A DNA stretch of 64,000 nt from Xanthobacter sp. NM-25 (lineage in GTDB: Bacteria > Pseudomonadota > Alphaproteobacteria > Rhizobiales > Xanthobacteraceae): the NCBI RefSeq assembly GCF_022138605.1, contig NZ_JACBFS010000001.1, positions 1,116,001-1,180,000 of the forward strand, in the 5' to 3' direction. The notes under the pieces were generated by a model, which did no database searches, was not told the DNA's origin, and saw only the letters and a list, made by a program, of their open reading frames with translations. Shown piece by piece: positions 7,956 through 15,004 of the stretch (position 1 is its first letter; each line of letters begins with the position of its first letter). The translations under genes were made by a program, and so were the position numbers.

Positions 7956-7983
7956 TTGATTCTTACAAAAATTGTGATATACA
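7956..7983 (+). promoter_or_regulatory. candidate sigma-70 promoter for carD
   Basis: TTGATT, 16 bases, then TATACA, in the AT-rich centre of the gap. Transcription from here would give a leader of about 265 bases before carD. Confidence 0.4.
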
Positions 7984-8217
7984 GCCGTTTACAGTCGATT
8001 GCTTCCACCAATGCTGCAGGCGCGTGCACCTTCGCGCATTCTCGGGACACAGGGGCGAGATTTGCGTGTCAGCCGTCTTACCGGCGTGACGCGGCAGTTT
8101 GATATGGCCTTCGGCTGACAGAGCGGGTCGTCGGGCGTTCCGGCCGCGGCCCATGTCGACAGCGCACGGCGCGCCACGCCCCCGGTGACCGGACCGGAGT
8201 GTTTTCGCGCGCCAACA

Positions 8218-8239
8218 GATCCGGCCCCCGGGCCGGATC
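8218..8239 (+). promoter_or_regulatory. hairpin abutting the carD ribosome-binding site
   Basis: GATCCGGCCC (8218-8227) and GGGCCGGATC (8230-8239) are perfect complements separated by CC, and the GGAG ribosome-binding site begins at 8241. A stem this close to the site could affect ribosome access; this is an inference. Confidence 0.45.
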
Positions 8240-8255
8240 GGGAGTGGTCAAAAGC

Positions 8256-8843
8256 ATGTCGCCCAAGAAGAACGCGCAGACCCGTCTCGGCTTCAAGACG
8301 GGTGAGCACATTGTTTACCCCTCGCATGGCGTCGGCCGAATCACGGCCATTGAGGAACAGGAAGTCGCCGGTTTCAAGCTCGAACTGTTCGTTATCTCCT
8401 TCGAAAAAGACAAGATGACGCTGCGGGTCCCCGTGCCCAAGATCGCCAGCGTCGGCATGCGCAAGCTCTCCGAGACCAACATCGTCGAGAAGTCGCTCGA
8501 GACCCTGCAGGGCCGCGCCCGCATCAAGCGCACCATGTGGAGCCGCCGGGCCCAGGAATACGAAGCCAAGATCAACTCCGGTGATCTCGTCGCCATCTCC
8601 GAGGTGGTGCGCGATCTCTATCGCTCCGACACCCAGCCCGAGCAGTCCTATTCGGAGCGTCAGCTCTATGAGGCGGCCCTCGATCGCATGGCGCGCGAGC
8701 TGTCGGCGGTGCAGAACATCACCGAGACCGAGTCCGTGAAGCTCATCGAGCAGAACCTGCTCAAGGGCCCGCGGCGCGGCGCCGCCAAGGCGGCGGAAGA
8801 GGCGGACGTCGACAGCGACATCGAGGCGGAAGAGGCCGCCTGA
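8256..8843 (+). CDS. carD: CarD family RNA polymerase-binding regulator
   Basis: A 195-residue protein. Residues about 8-65 form the RNAP-binding Tudor-like domain (TRLGFKTGEHIVYPSHGVGR and FELFVISFEKDKMTLRVPVP-type patterns), followed by the helical C-terminal domain with RARIKRTMWSRRAQEYEAKI and SGDLVAISEVVRDL. The tail is acidic (EEADVDSDIEAEEAA). CarD stabilises open promoter complexes, particularly at rRNA promoters. MSPKKNAQ is preferred as start because GGAG lies before it; an ATG 19 codons upstream adds an unrelated Arg/Ser stretch. Confidence 0.93.
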   Translation: MSPKKNAQTRLGFKTGEHIVYPSHGVGRITAIEEQEVAGFKLELFVISFEKDKMTLRVPVPKIASVGMRKLSETNIVEKSLETLQGRARIKRTMWSRRAQEYEAKINSGDLVAISEVVRDLYRSDTQPEQSYSERQLYEAALDRMARELSAVQNITETESVKLIEQNLLKGPRRGAAKAAEEADVDSDIEAEEAA

Positions 8844-8862
8844 GCCTCCCCTCCCCCTGCGC

Positions 8863-8888
8863 AAGGCCCGGCACCCGCCGGGCCTTTT
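8863..8888 (+). terminator. intrinsic terminator after carD
   Basis: AAGGCCCGGC and GCCGGGCCTT form a perfect 10-bp stem with an ACCC loop, followed by TT. It lies 20 bases after the carD stop. Confidence 0.9.
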
Positions 8889-9034
8889 GCATTTTAGGCC
8901 TGGCCGCGGGCGCGCCCCTGCCCCATCCACCCAGTCGCGCCGCCCCATCACTGCCGCCCCATCACTGCCGCCCATGGAACCGCATCGGGTGGGGGGCGTT
9001 CTCTTCTCCGGGGGCTCAAGTTGGAGAAGCGAAG

Positions 9035-9220
9035 ATGACCATGCGCGATCAGGAGCAGCGTCCCTCGACGTCCAACCCCAGCCAGAAGCCGCAGAACCCC
9101 GACCCCCGTCGGGATCAGGACCGCCAGCAGCAGCAGGCGCAGACGCCCGGCCAGAAGGACCGGCAGCAGCAGCAGGGTGGCCAGCGCAGTCCCGGCCAGC
9201 ACAATCCCGGCCAGCGCTGA
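9035..9220 (+). CDS. small Gln/Pro/Arg-rich hydrophilic protein
   Basis: A 61-residue ORF starting MTMRDQEQRPSTSNPSQKPQ, with two glutamine runs (DRQQQQ and RQQQQGG) and repeated PGQ motifs near the end. It is strongly hydrophilic and presumably disordered; no family is recognised. Support for expression is a GGAG eight bases before the ATG, a terminator-like hairpin 32 bases after the stop and a composition that is not the shadow of another gene on either strand. The function is unknown. Confidence 0.5.
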   Translation: MTMRDQEQRPSTSNPSQKPQNPDPRRDQDRQQQQAQTPGQKDRQQQQGGQRSPGQHNPGQR

Positions 9221-9252
9221 GCCCGGCTCCGGTTAAACACCCGTTTCCAGAA

Positions 9253-9279
9253 GGATGCGCCGGCCTGTCCGGCGCATCC
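9253..9279. terminator. hairpin between convergent genes
   Basis: GGATGCGCCGG and CCGGCGCATCC form a perfect 11-bp stem with a CCTGT loop. It separates the small Gln-rich gene from the convergent gamma-glutamyltransferase-like gene. No long T-run follows. Confidence 0.7.
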
Positions 9280-9289
9280 GCGCGTCCGC

Positions 9290-10897
9290 TCACACGCCGG
9301 CCGCGCCGCCATCGGCGCGCGGGTCGTGCGCGCCCTCCACCTGGCCCTTGGGGTGGAGCACCACCGCGCCGGCGTGGCCCATGGTGTCGCAATAGGCTTC
9401 CGGCAACACCACCAGATCGTGCCCGGCGGCCCGCAGGCGCTCCACCAGCCCCTCCTCGAAGCGGTTTTCCAGCTGCAGCCGGGTTTCCGGCGCCCCCCAG
9501 GTGCGCCCCAGGAGCCAGCGTGGCCGGGCGATGGCCTCGCCCAGCGGCACCCCATACAGCACATGCCGGGTGAAGACCGCCGCCTGGGTCTGCGGCTGCC
9601 CCTCGCCACCCATGGTGCCATAGGCGATCACCCGCCCATCCTTCAGCTGCGCCAGCGCCGGATTGAGGGTGTGGAAGGGCCGCCGGCCCGGCGCCAGCGC
9701 GTTGAGCGCCTTGGGATCGAGCGCGAAGCTGGCGCCACGATTCTGCATGAGGATGCCAGTGGACGGCGAGACGCACCCCGATCCGAACTCGAAGAAGATA
9801 GACTGGATGTAGGACACCACCAGCCCGGAACTGTCCGCCGCCCCCAGCCAGATGGTGTCGCCCGGCTGCGCCGGCCGCGGCCAGTCCAGCGCCCGGTCGG
9901 GCCGGATGCGGCCGGCCAGGGCATCGAGCTGCGGCGCCGACAGCAAGTGGTCGAGATTGGCGGTGACGCGATCGGGATCGCACACCACCTTGTCGCGCAC
10001 CAGAAAGGCCTGCTTGGTGGCCTCCACCAGGCCGTGAATATGGGCGAAGCTCTCCGCCTGGGCCGCCCCCAATCGCGCGTAGAGCGCCAGAATCATCAGC
10101 GATGCGAGCCCCTGCGTGGGCGGCGGCGCGTTGAACACCTCGCCCTGCGGCAGGCTCACCCGCAGCGGCGCCCGCTCGCGCGGCTGAAAGGCCTGCAGAT
10201 CGGCCCGGTGGATTGGGCTACCCATGGCCTGAAGATCATGCGCCAGTTCGCGCCCCACGTCGCCGCGATAGAGATCGTCCAGCCCCGCCCGCGCCAGATG
10301 CTCGAGGGTATCGGCCAGCCGCTCCTGGCGCAGCGGGCTGCCGGCCTTCGGCGGCGCCCCCTGCGGCAGGAACACCGTGGCGAAGCCCGGCACATCGCGC
10401 AGCTCGTCCGCCTTCTCCACACTCAGCCGCGCCTGGGAGCCGCTGACCGTGATGCCCTCGCGCGCATAGCGGATGGCGGGCTCCAGTAGCCGCGGCAGAT
10501 CCAGCCGGCCGCCATGGGCGCGCGCCGCCTCCAGCGCCAGACGCCAGCCACCCACGGCGCCGGGCACGGTGAGGGCGGCGAGCGGACCGCGGAAGGGAAT
10601 GCTCTCGCATCCCCGGTCATGGTAGTGGGCGATGCTGGCGTCGGCGCCGGCGAAGCCGCACGCCTCGATATAACGCACCCGCCCGGAGGGCTCGCGAATC
10701 AGCCAGAAGCCGTCGCCGCCCACATGGTTCATGTGCGGATAGACCACGGCGATGGTGGCGGCGGTGGCCACTGCCGCCTCAATGGCGTTGCCCCCTTCCG
10801 CCAGAACCTGCCGTCCGGCCTCCACGGCGAGCGCGTGGGGCGCGGCGACGAGGCCGCGGCGAACGTGGACGCTTTCATGGGTGCGGGCGGACAACAT
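9290..10897 (-). CDS. gamma-glutamyltransferase-like Ntn hydrolase
   Basis: A 535-residue member of the gamma-glutamyltranspeptidase superfamily. The large-subunit signature appears as GLVAAPHALAVEAGRQVLAEGG with NAIEAAVATAATIAVVYPHM and HVGGDGFWL. The self-cleavage and nucleophile site is in PGDTIWLGAADSSGLVVSYI, where the Thr of DTIW takes the place of the catalytic Thr. FGSG, GILMQNRG, RPFHTLNPAL and GTMGGEGQPQTQ are further family segments. The residues after the Thr differ from the TTH of classic GGT, and no signal peptide is visible, so a cytoplasmic enzyme with an altered substrate is possible. It is divergent from a small membrane protein gene. Confidence 0.88.
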   Translation of the reverse strand: MLSARTHESVHVRRGLVAAPHALAVEAGRQVLAEGGNAIEAAVATAATIAVVYPHMNHVGGDGFWLIREPSGRVRYIEACGFAGADASIAHYHDRGCESIPFRGPLAALTVPGAVGGWRLALEAARAHGGRLDLPRLLEPAIRYAREGITVSGSQARLSVEKADELRDVPGFATVFLPQGAPPKAGSPLRQERLADTLEHLARAGLDDLYRGDVGRELAHDLQAMGSPIHRADLQAFQPRERAPLRVSLPQGEVFNAPPPTQGLASLMILALYARLGAAQAESFAHIHGLVEATKQAFLVRDKVVCDPDRVTANLDHLLSAPQLDALAGRIRPDRALDWPRPAQPGDTIWLGAADSSGLVVSYIQSIFFEFGSGCVSPSTGILMQNRGASFALDPKALNALAPGRRPFHTLNPALAQLKDGRVIAYGTMGGEGQPQTQAAVFTRHVLYGVPLGEAIARPRWLLGRTWGAPETRLQLENRFEEGLVERLRAAGHDLVVLPEAYCDTMGHAGAVVLHPKGQVEGAHDPRADGGAAGV

Positions 10898-11036
10898 GGG
10901 GCGACTCCGAAGGCGCCGGGCGCAACGGCGCGGCGTGTGCGTGGGGCGGGACCTTGACCCTGGCGCACCGGCGGGCCAAGGTCCCGCCCCAATAGAGCAA
11001 GGCGCGGCCGATGGAAAATCCCGCCGCCGAGGAGAG

Positions 11037-11285
11037 ATGACGATGCAGCCTGCACCCCGTGGATCGGTGCATTGGGACAATCTGCTCACCGTGGGGAGCG
11101 CGACCATTCTCATCGCCACCGAGGCGCTGGCCACCGCCGTGGCGGCAGCCTGGGCGCTGGCGGGTCTGTTCAACCTCGGCGAGATCGGCGAATACGCCCT
11201 CATGGTCGTGTTCGGCGTGGTGGCGCTTTACGGCAGCCTCGCCTATTTCCGCAAAGCCAGCGCCGCCGAGCCGCTGCGCGGCTGA
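11037..11285 (+). CDS. small membrane protein
   Basis: An 82-residue protein with two hydrophobic helices, TILIATEALATAVAAAWALA and YALMVVFGVVALYGSLAYF, joined by a short NLGEIGE loop. A GAGGAGAG ribosome-binding site precedes it; the second ATG two codons downstream (11043) is better spaced and may be the real start. It is divergent from the gamma-glutamyltransferase-like gene and ends nine bases before the convergent nitroreductase gene. No function is recognised. Confidence 0.75.
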   Translation: MTMQPAPRGSVHWDNLLTVGSATILIATEALATAVAAAWALAGLFNLGEIGEYALMVVFGVVALYGSLAYFRKASAAEPLRG

Positions 11286-11294
11286 CGCAGCGCC

Positions 11295-11954
11295 TCAGGG
11301 ACGCCAGCGCGTCACCACCGCATCGAGGGCGGGACGCGCCCGATCCTCCCGCCGGATCGCCGGACGGCCGATATGAATGAAGCCGGCCACCGCCTCCTGC
11401 GGCCCCACCCCGAGCAGCGCGGCGGCCTGCGGGTCGCGTCCCGGCCATTTGAGCAGCCACTGGGCCGCATAGCCCATGGCTTCCGCCGCTAGCACCAGAT
11501 TCATGCCCGCCGCGCCCACCGACAAGAGCTGGTTGAATACCGGGACCTTGGCGCCGGCGTCCGGCCGGCTGACCAGGACCACCGTCACCGGCGCATGTGA
11601 CAGATAGGTGCCCCACATGCTGGCCTTGTCCGCCGGCAGCTGGGGATTTTGCCGGGCGTAGAGCGCATCGAGCGCCGCGCCCGCCGCCGCCCGCGCCGCC
11701 CCTTCCAGCACGATGAAGCGCCACGGCGCCAGCGCCCCATGGTCCGGCACTCGGGCGGCAATGGTCAGCATGCGGTCCAATTCGTCCGGCGCCGGCCCCG
11801 GGCCGCGCAGCGCCCGCAGCGGCACCGATCGCCGCCGCTCCAGCAGTTCCAGCGCCGCCGGCACCGCCCGCAGCGGCAGCGGCTGCTCCGGATAGGCGGT
11901 GGCCGCCCCCTCGTGGTGCCGCGGCGCGGCATCGGGCTGTATCTTGTCAGGCAT
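11295..11954 (-). CDS. nitroreductase family protein (YdjA-like)
   Basis: A 219-residue FMN-dependent nitroreductase. Recognisable parts are LLERRRSVPLRALRGPGPAPDEL followed by LDRMLTIAARVPDHGALAPWRF, SVGAAGMNLVLAAEAMGYAAQWL and VAGFIHIGRP. The RRS and PW.F elements bind FMN phosphate and ring. It resembles the compact YdjA group that reduces nitro compounds or quinones with NAD(P)H. MPDKIQPD is used as start because GGGAGGGG precedes it. Its role here is not indicated by the neighbours. Confidence 0.87.
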   Translation of the reverse strand: MPDKIQPDAAPRHHEGAATAYPEQPLPLRAVPAALELLERRRSVPLRALRGPGPAPDELDRMLTIAARVPDHGALAPWRFIVLEGAARAAAGAALDALYARQNPQLPADKASMWGTYLSHAPVTVVLVSRPDAGAKVPVFNQLLSVGAAGMNLVLAAEAMGYAAQWLLKWPGRDPQAAALLGVGPQEAVAGFIHIGRPAIRREDRARPALDAVVTRWRP

Positions 11955-12501
11955 AACGTCCCCTCCCGCCAGGGCGCCGCCCCGCATGATCACCTTTTCG
12001 TGAGGTGAGCAAAATAGCCGCGTGAACGGCGCTGGCGACGGCGCCGGTCGTCGCGCGATCGACCCCACGCGCCCGCCAAGCATCTGAGACGACGCGAAAT
12101 GACACCAACCCACAGCCCCGTCTCGCGCCGGCCCCGCGCCCCGCTACAACCGGGCGGGCCAAGCCACGATGGGGCCGGCGGCGCGCCGACCAACCGGTCA
12201 CCCCGGTAAAAATCACGATGAGAGCAAGAGTCTTCAACATTCATGTACCAAATGGAACCAAATGTGTGTTAGTCTCGCGTCTGGCCGGTCGAGTGCGCTC
12301 AAGCGAGTTGTTTGGACACGAAATCCGGCCTTGTCCATTAGGCTGCGAGGCAAGAAGCGGGTGGCTGGGTTGAGCGTTGTGCGAAGGCGGAAGTCAATAC
12401 GCCCGAGGCGTGCATTTTAAGCGCACGAAACACGCATTTTAATTCAGCAGTGGTGGATGGCCCTAAGCCCAAATTGGCGATTGACCTCAACGGAAATACA
12501 C
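11955..12501. other. intergenic region before the double cold-shock gene
   Basis: A 547-base gap. The half next to the nitroreductase is GC-rich and featureless. The half before the cold-shock gene is AT-richer and holds GCATTTTAA twice in direct orientation (12412-12420 and 12434-12442), 22 bases apart. Cold-shock genes often have long regulated leaders, so part of this is probably 5'-UTR. No ORF in it is convincing. Confidence 0.45.
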
Positions 12502-13155
12502 ATGAGCCGTAACCGAGACTTCCGAGAGCCGCGCCGCCGTGGCTTTGACGACGACTTTGCGCCGCCGCGTGATCGCGGCTTCGGAGGGGACCGTCCGTTT
12601 TCTTCGCCGAGCAGCTTCAGCGCCCCCGCTCCGTCCGGCCCGCCGATCGACGCCACTGTGAAGTGGTTCAACCCCGAGAAGGGTTTCGGCTTCGTGGAGC
12701 TTTCCGACGGTTCCGGTGACGTGTTCCTGCACGCCCGCGCCCTCGAGGCCGCCGGCCAGGAAAGCGTGCCTCCCGGCTCCAAGCTGTCGGTGCGCGTCGG
12801 CCAGGGCCAGAAGGGCCGCCAGGTGACTGAGGTGCTTGATGTCGACACCTCCACCGCCGAGGCTGCGGCCCCCCGCCGGGCCTTCGGTGCGCCCCGCATG
12901 GGCGGCGGCGCCGGCGCTGCCCCCCGGGCGGCCACCGGCCCCACCGAGGAGCGCGTCGGGACCGTCAAGTGGTACAACCCCGACAAGGGCTTCGGCTTCA
13001 TCGCCGTTGAGGGCGGTGGCAAGGACGTGTTCGTCCATGTGACCGTGATCTCCCGCTCCGGCCTCACCGACCTGGCCGAGGGCCAGCGGGTGGTGGTCCA
13101 GGTGGGCCAGGGCCCCAAGGGTCCCGAGGCCCGCGGCATCGAGCTGGCGGACTGA
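12502..13155 (+). CDS. two-domain cold-shock protein
   Basis: A 217-residue protein with two CspA-type domains. Domain 1 (about residues 52-118) has ATVKWFNPEKGFGFVEL and DVFLH. Domain 2 (about 152-216) has GTVKWYNPDKGFGFIAVEG and KDVFVHV. Both keep the RNP1 (KGFGF) and RNP2 (V-F-H) RNA-binding motifs. An Arg/Asp/Phe-rich N-terminal tail (MSRNRDFREPRRRGFDDD) and a Gly/Ala linker flank the domains. It acts as a nucleic-acid chaperone. MSRNRD is preferred over an upstream ATG. A strong terminator follows. Confidence 0.93.
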   Translation: MSRNRDFREPRRRGFDDDFAPPRDRGFGGDRPFSSPSSFSAPAPSGPPIDATVKWFNPEKGFGFVELSDGSGDVFLHARALEAAGQESVPPGSKLSVRVGQGQKGRQVTEVLDVDTSTAEAAAPRRAFGAPRMGGGAGAAPRAATGPTEERVGTVKWYNPDKGFGFIAVEGGGKDVFVHVTVISRSGLTDLAEGQRVVVQVGQGPKGPEARGIELAD

Positions 13156-13169
13156 TCCCAGTTCCCATT

Positions 13170-13208
13170 CTGCGCGCACCATCTCCAAGATGGTGCGCGC
13201 AGTTGTTT
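13170..13208 (+). terminator. strong intrinsic terminator after the cold-shock gene
   Basis: CTGCGCGCACCATCT (13170-13184) pairs perfectly with AGATGGTGCGCGCAG (13188-13202) around CCA, and TTGTTTT follows. It lies 15 bases after the stop. Confidence 0.93.
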
Positions 13209-13537
13209 TGAGCCCCCTTCATCCGCACCCGGACGGCCCTTCGCCGTCCGGTGTGGGGGCACCTTCTGCGCTGAAGGGCATGAGCGCCGGCAGCCGCGGC
13301 GGCTCGATCCGGCGGATCGGGCGGAACAACGGCGTGCGGGCGCGCTCTTTTGAGCGATGATCCGATGACCGATCATCCGGCAACTGGCGCCCCGGGCCCC
13401 TGCGCCGACCGGTCGGACACTTCCGCAATCATCGGCATGGGCGACGGTTTCAGGGCAACCGCCGTGTCCGCCGAAACGAGGGAGACCGCGGCCGCGCCGC
13501 CGTCTCCAGAACAAGCATTTTGGAGTTCCATAACAAC
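13203..13537. other. intergenic region
   Basis: A 335-base gap. The only structure seen is a nine-pair hairpin, CCGGACGGC / GCCGTCCGG, at 13229-13251. No ORF with coding character, promoter or RNA gene could be supported. Confidence 0.4.
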
Positions 13538-13729
13538 ATGACGCAATCCGTAGAGGCCGGCCTATCTCGCCTCCTCGATCGTCTCAAGACTGCCCAGCGC
13601 GACCTGCTGCTCCTGGCCGCCAAGACGGATACCCTGCCGTCCGACGGGATGCTGAGGAAGCTCTCTGAACTCGAAGGCGCCATCGCCGCCACCGAAGCGC
13701 TGCTCCAGGAAGAGCACGACAGCCAGTGA
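13538..13729 (+). CDS. small helical protein, unknown function
   Basis: A 63-residue protein beginning MTQSVEAGLSRLLDRLKTAQ and continuing RDLLLLAAKTDTLPSDGMLRKLSELEG. Leucines spaced in heptads suggest a helical hairpin that dimerises or binds a partner. The Leu/Ala/Glu-rich composition and acidic C-terminus (EEHDSQ) look like a real gene. A GGAG lies about 12 bases upstream and an eight-pair hairpin follows the stop. A TTG six codons upstream is an alternative start. No family is recognised. Confidence 0.7.
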   Translation: MTQSVEAGLSRLLDRLKTAQRDLLLLAAKTDTLPSDGMLRKLSELEGAIAATEALLQEEHDSQ

Positions 13730-13734
13730 CTGGC

Positions 13735-13754
13735 GACGCGCCTTCCGGCGCGTC
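13735..13754 (+). terminator. hairpin after the small helical gene
   Basis: GACGCGCC and GGCGCGTC form an eight-pair stem with a TTCC loop, five bases after the stop. A pyrimidine-rich stretch follows, without a long T-run. Confidence 0.6.
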
Positions 13755-14101
13755 TCCCTACCCCTTTACGTATACATTTTGGCTCGCCGGATGCCGATCA
13801 CCCATCGGTGCGTACCCGCGGCCAACTTGCCCCCAGCCCACGCGCTGGCGGCCCCTCCCGGCCACCCCGGCGATCCGCCGCAAAGCGCGCTTCAGCGCCG
13901 ACATGCCGCATGATGCGGCCGCCGCCGGAACCGCCATCCCGGTGCGCCTTAACGCCCATCTTCCAAAGCAAGATCATCGAGTCACGCCGCGGTATCGGCC
14001 GGCCCGGCGCCGCGACAGCGTGGCTTCGCAGGTCCCGCGCGCATCCGCCGTTGGGTAGGCGCGCCTGTCTTGGGTCCCGCTTGCGTGAGGCCCTCGTGGC
14101 C
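13755..14101. other. intergenic region, nothing recognised
   Basis: A 347-base gap between the small helical gene and the convergent engB gene. ORFs on both strands are short and lack coding character. No repeat, promoter or RNA gene was found. Confidence 0.4.
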
Positions 14102-14758
14102 TCAGCCGGCGCGCTCGGCGATCAATTGGGCGATGGCGGCCCGCAACTCGGCAAAGCCCGCACCGGTGGTGCTGGAGGTGGGAAAGACCTGCGGATAGGC
14201 CGCCGGCCGCTTGCGGATCTTGTCCTCGATGGCGGCGATCACCTGCGGCAACGCACTCGGCTTCACCTGATCCACCTTGGTCAGAACGATGGCGTAGGAC
14301 ACCGCCGCCTTGTCGAGCAGATCGAGAATGTCCTCGTCCACCGCCTTGATGCCGTGCCGCGAATCGATGAGCACGAAGACCCGGGCGAGATTAACCCGGC
14401 CGCGCAGATAGGACCGGATGGTCTGGGTCCAGGCGTCCACCTTGTCCTTCGGCGCCTTGGCGAAGCCATAGCCGGGCATGTCCACCAGCGAGAGCTGCGG
14501 CCCCACGCGAAAGAAGATCAGCTCCTGCGTCCGCCCCGGCGTCACCGAGGTGCGCGCCAACGCCTTGCGCCCGGTCAGCGCATTGACCAGCGACGACTTG
14601 CCCACATTGGAGCGCCCCGCCAGCGCCACCTCGATGCCCAGCATGGCGGGCAGCGTCTCGATGGTGGGCGCGGCCGCCAGAAACTGCCAGTCTCCGGCGA
14701 ACAGCAGCCGTCCGGCTTCGATGAAGGGATTGGGGGCGTCGGGATCGGAAGCGGTCAT
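14102..14758 (-). CDS. engB: ribosome biogenesis GTPase EngB/YsxC
   Basis: A 218-residue TrmE-Era-EngA-family GTPase. It shows G1 as GRSNVGKSSL, the conserved Thr region RTSVTPGRTQ, G3 as DMPGYGFAKAP and G4 as TKVD. EngB acts in late 50S subunit assembly. Length and motif spacing are normal. It follows the class A PBP gene on the same strand after a 246-base gap that contains a run of ten G (C on the coding strand). Confidence 0.95.
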   Translation of the reverse strand: MTASDPDAPNPFIEAGRLLFAGDWQFLAAAPTIETLPAMLGIEVALAGRSNVGKSSLVNALTGRKALARTSVTPGRTQELIFFRVGPQLSLVDMPGYGFAKAPKDKVDAWTQTIRSYLRGRVNLARVFVLIDSRHGIKAVDEDILDLLDKAAVSYAIVLTKVDQVKPSALPQVIAAIEDKIRKRPAAYPQVFPTSSTTGAGFAELRAAIAQLIAERAG

Positions 14759-14889
14759 CCCGCCTTATCCTAGAGCCCGCGGCGAAGCGCAACCCTCCCC
14801 TGGCCCCCGCGCCGCGCCGGCTGGCGCGTCCCGGTGGCCGCCGGCCATCCGGGCCTCATATCTTGACTTCGACCACCGCCGGGAGCGCC

Positions 14890-14899
14890 GGGGGGGGGG
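14890..14899. repeat. homopolymer G10 tract
   Basis: Ten consecutive G lie in the non-coding gap about 132-141 bases upstream of the engB start. It is the longest homopolymer seen in the window and is prone to slippage or sequencing error. Confidence 0.8.
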
Positions 14900-15004
14900 T
14901 CTCCGCCGTATCGTCGCTGGTGGTGCCATCCCCGGTCAGCGACCGGGAGGCGGGATCGGACACCGCAAGGGGCACCAGGCGCTCTGGTGGGCTGCACCGT
15001 GGCT

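Larger units (their letters stand above)
7713..8255. other. ahcY/carD divergent intergenic region
   Basis: A 543-base gap with no convincing ORF. It contains, in order, an ATATAAA/TTTATAT palindrome, a nine-base inverted repeat, a plausible sigma-70 promoter for carD and a hairpin next to the carD ribosome-binding site. Each is listed separately. The middle of the region is clearly more AT-rich than its surroundings. Confidence 0.6.

Noticed and set aside
12169..12420. 83-codon ORF before the cold-shock gene
   Set aside because: No ribosome-binding site and an Arg/Ser-rich random-looking translation; it lies in the probable promoter/leader.
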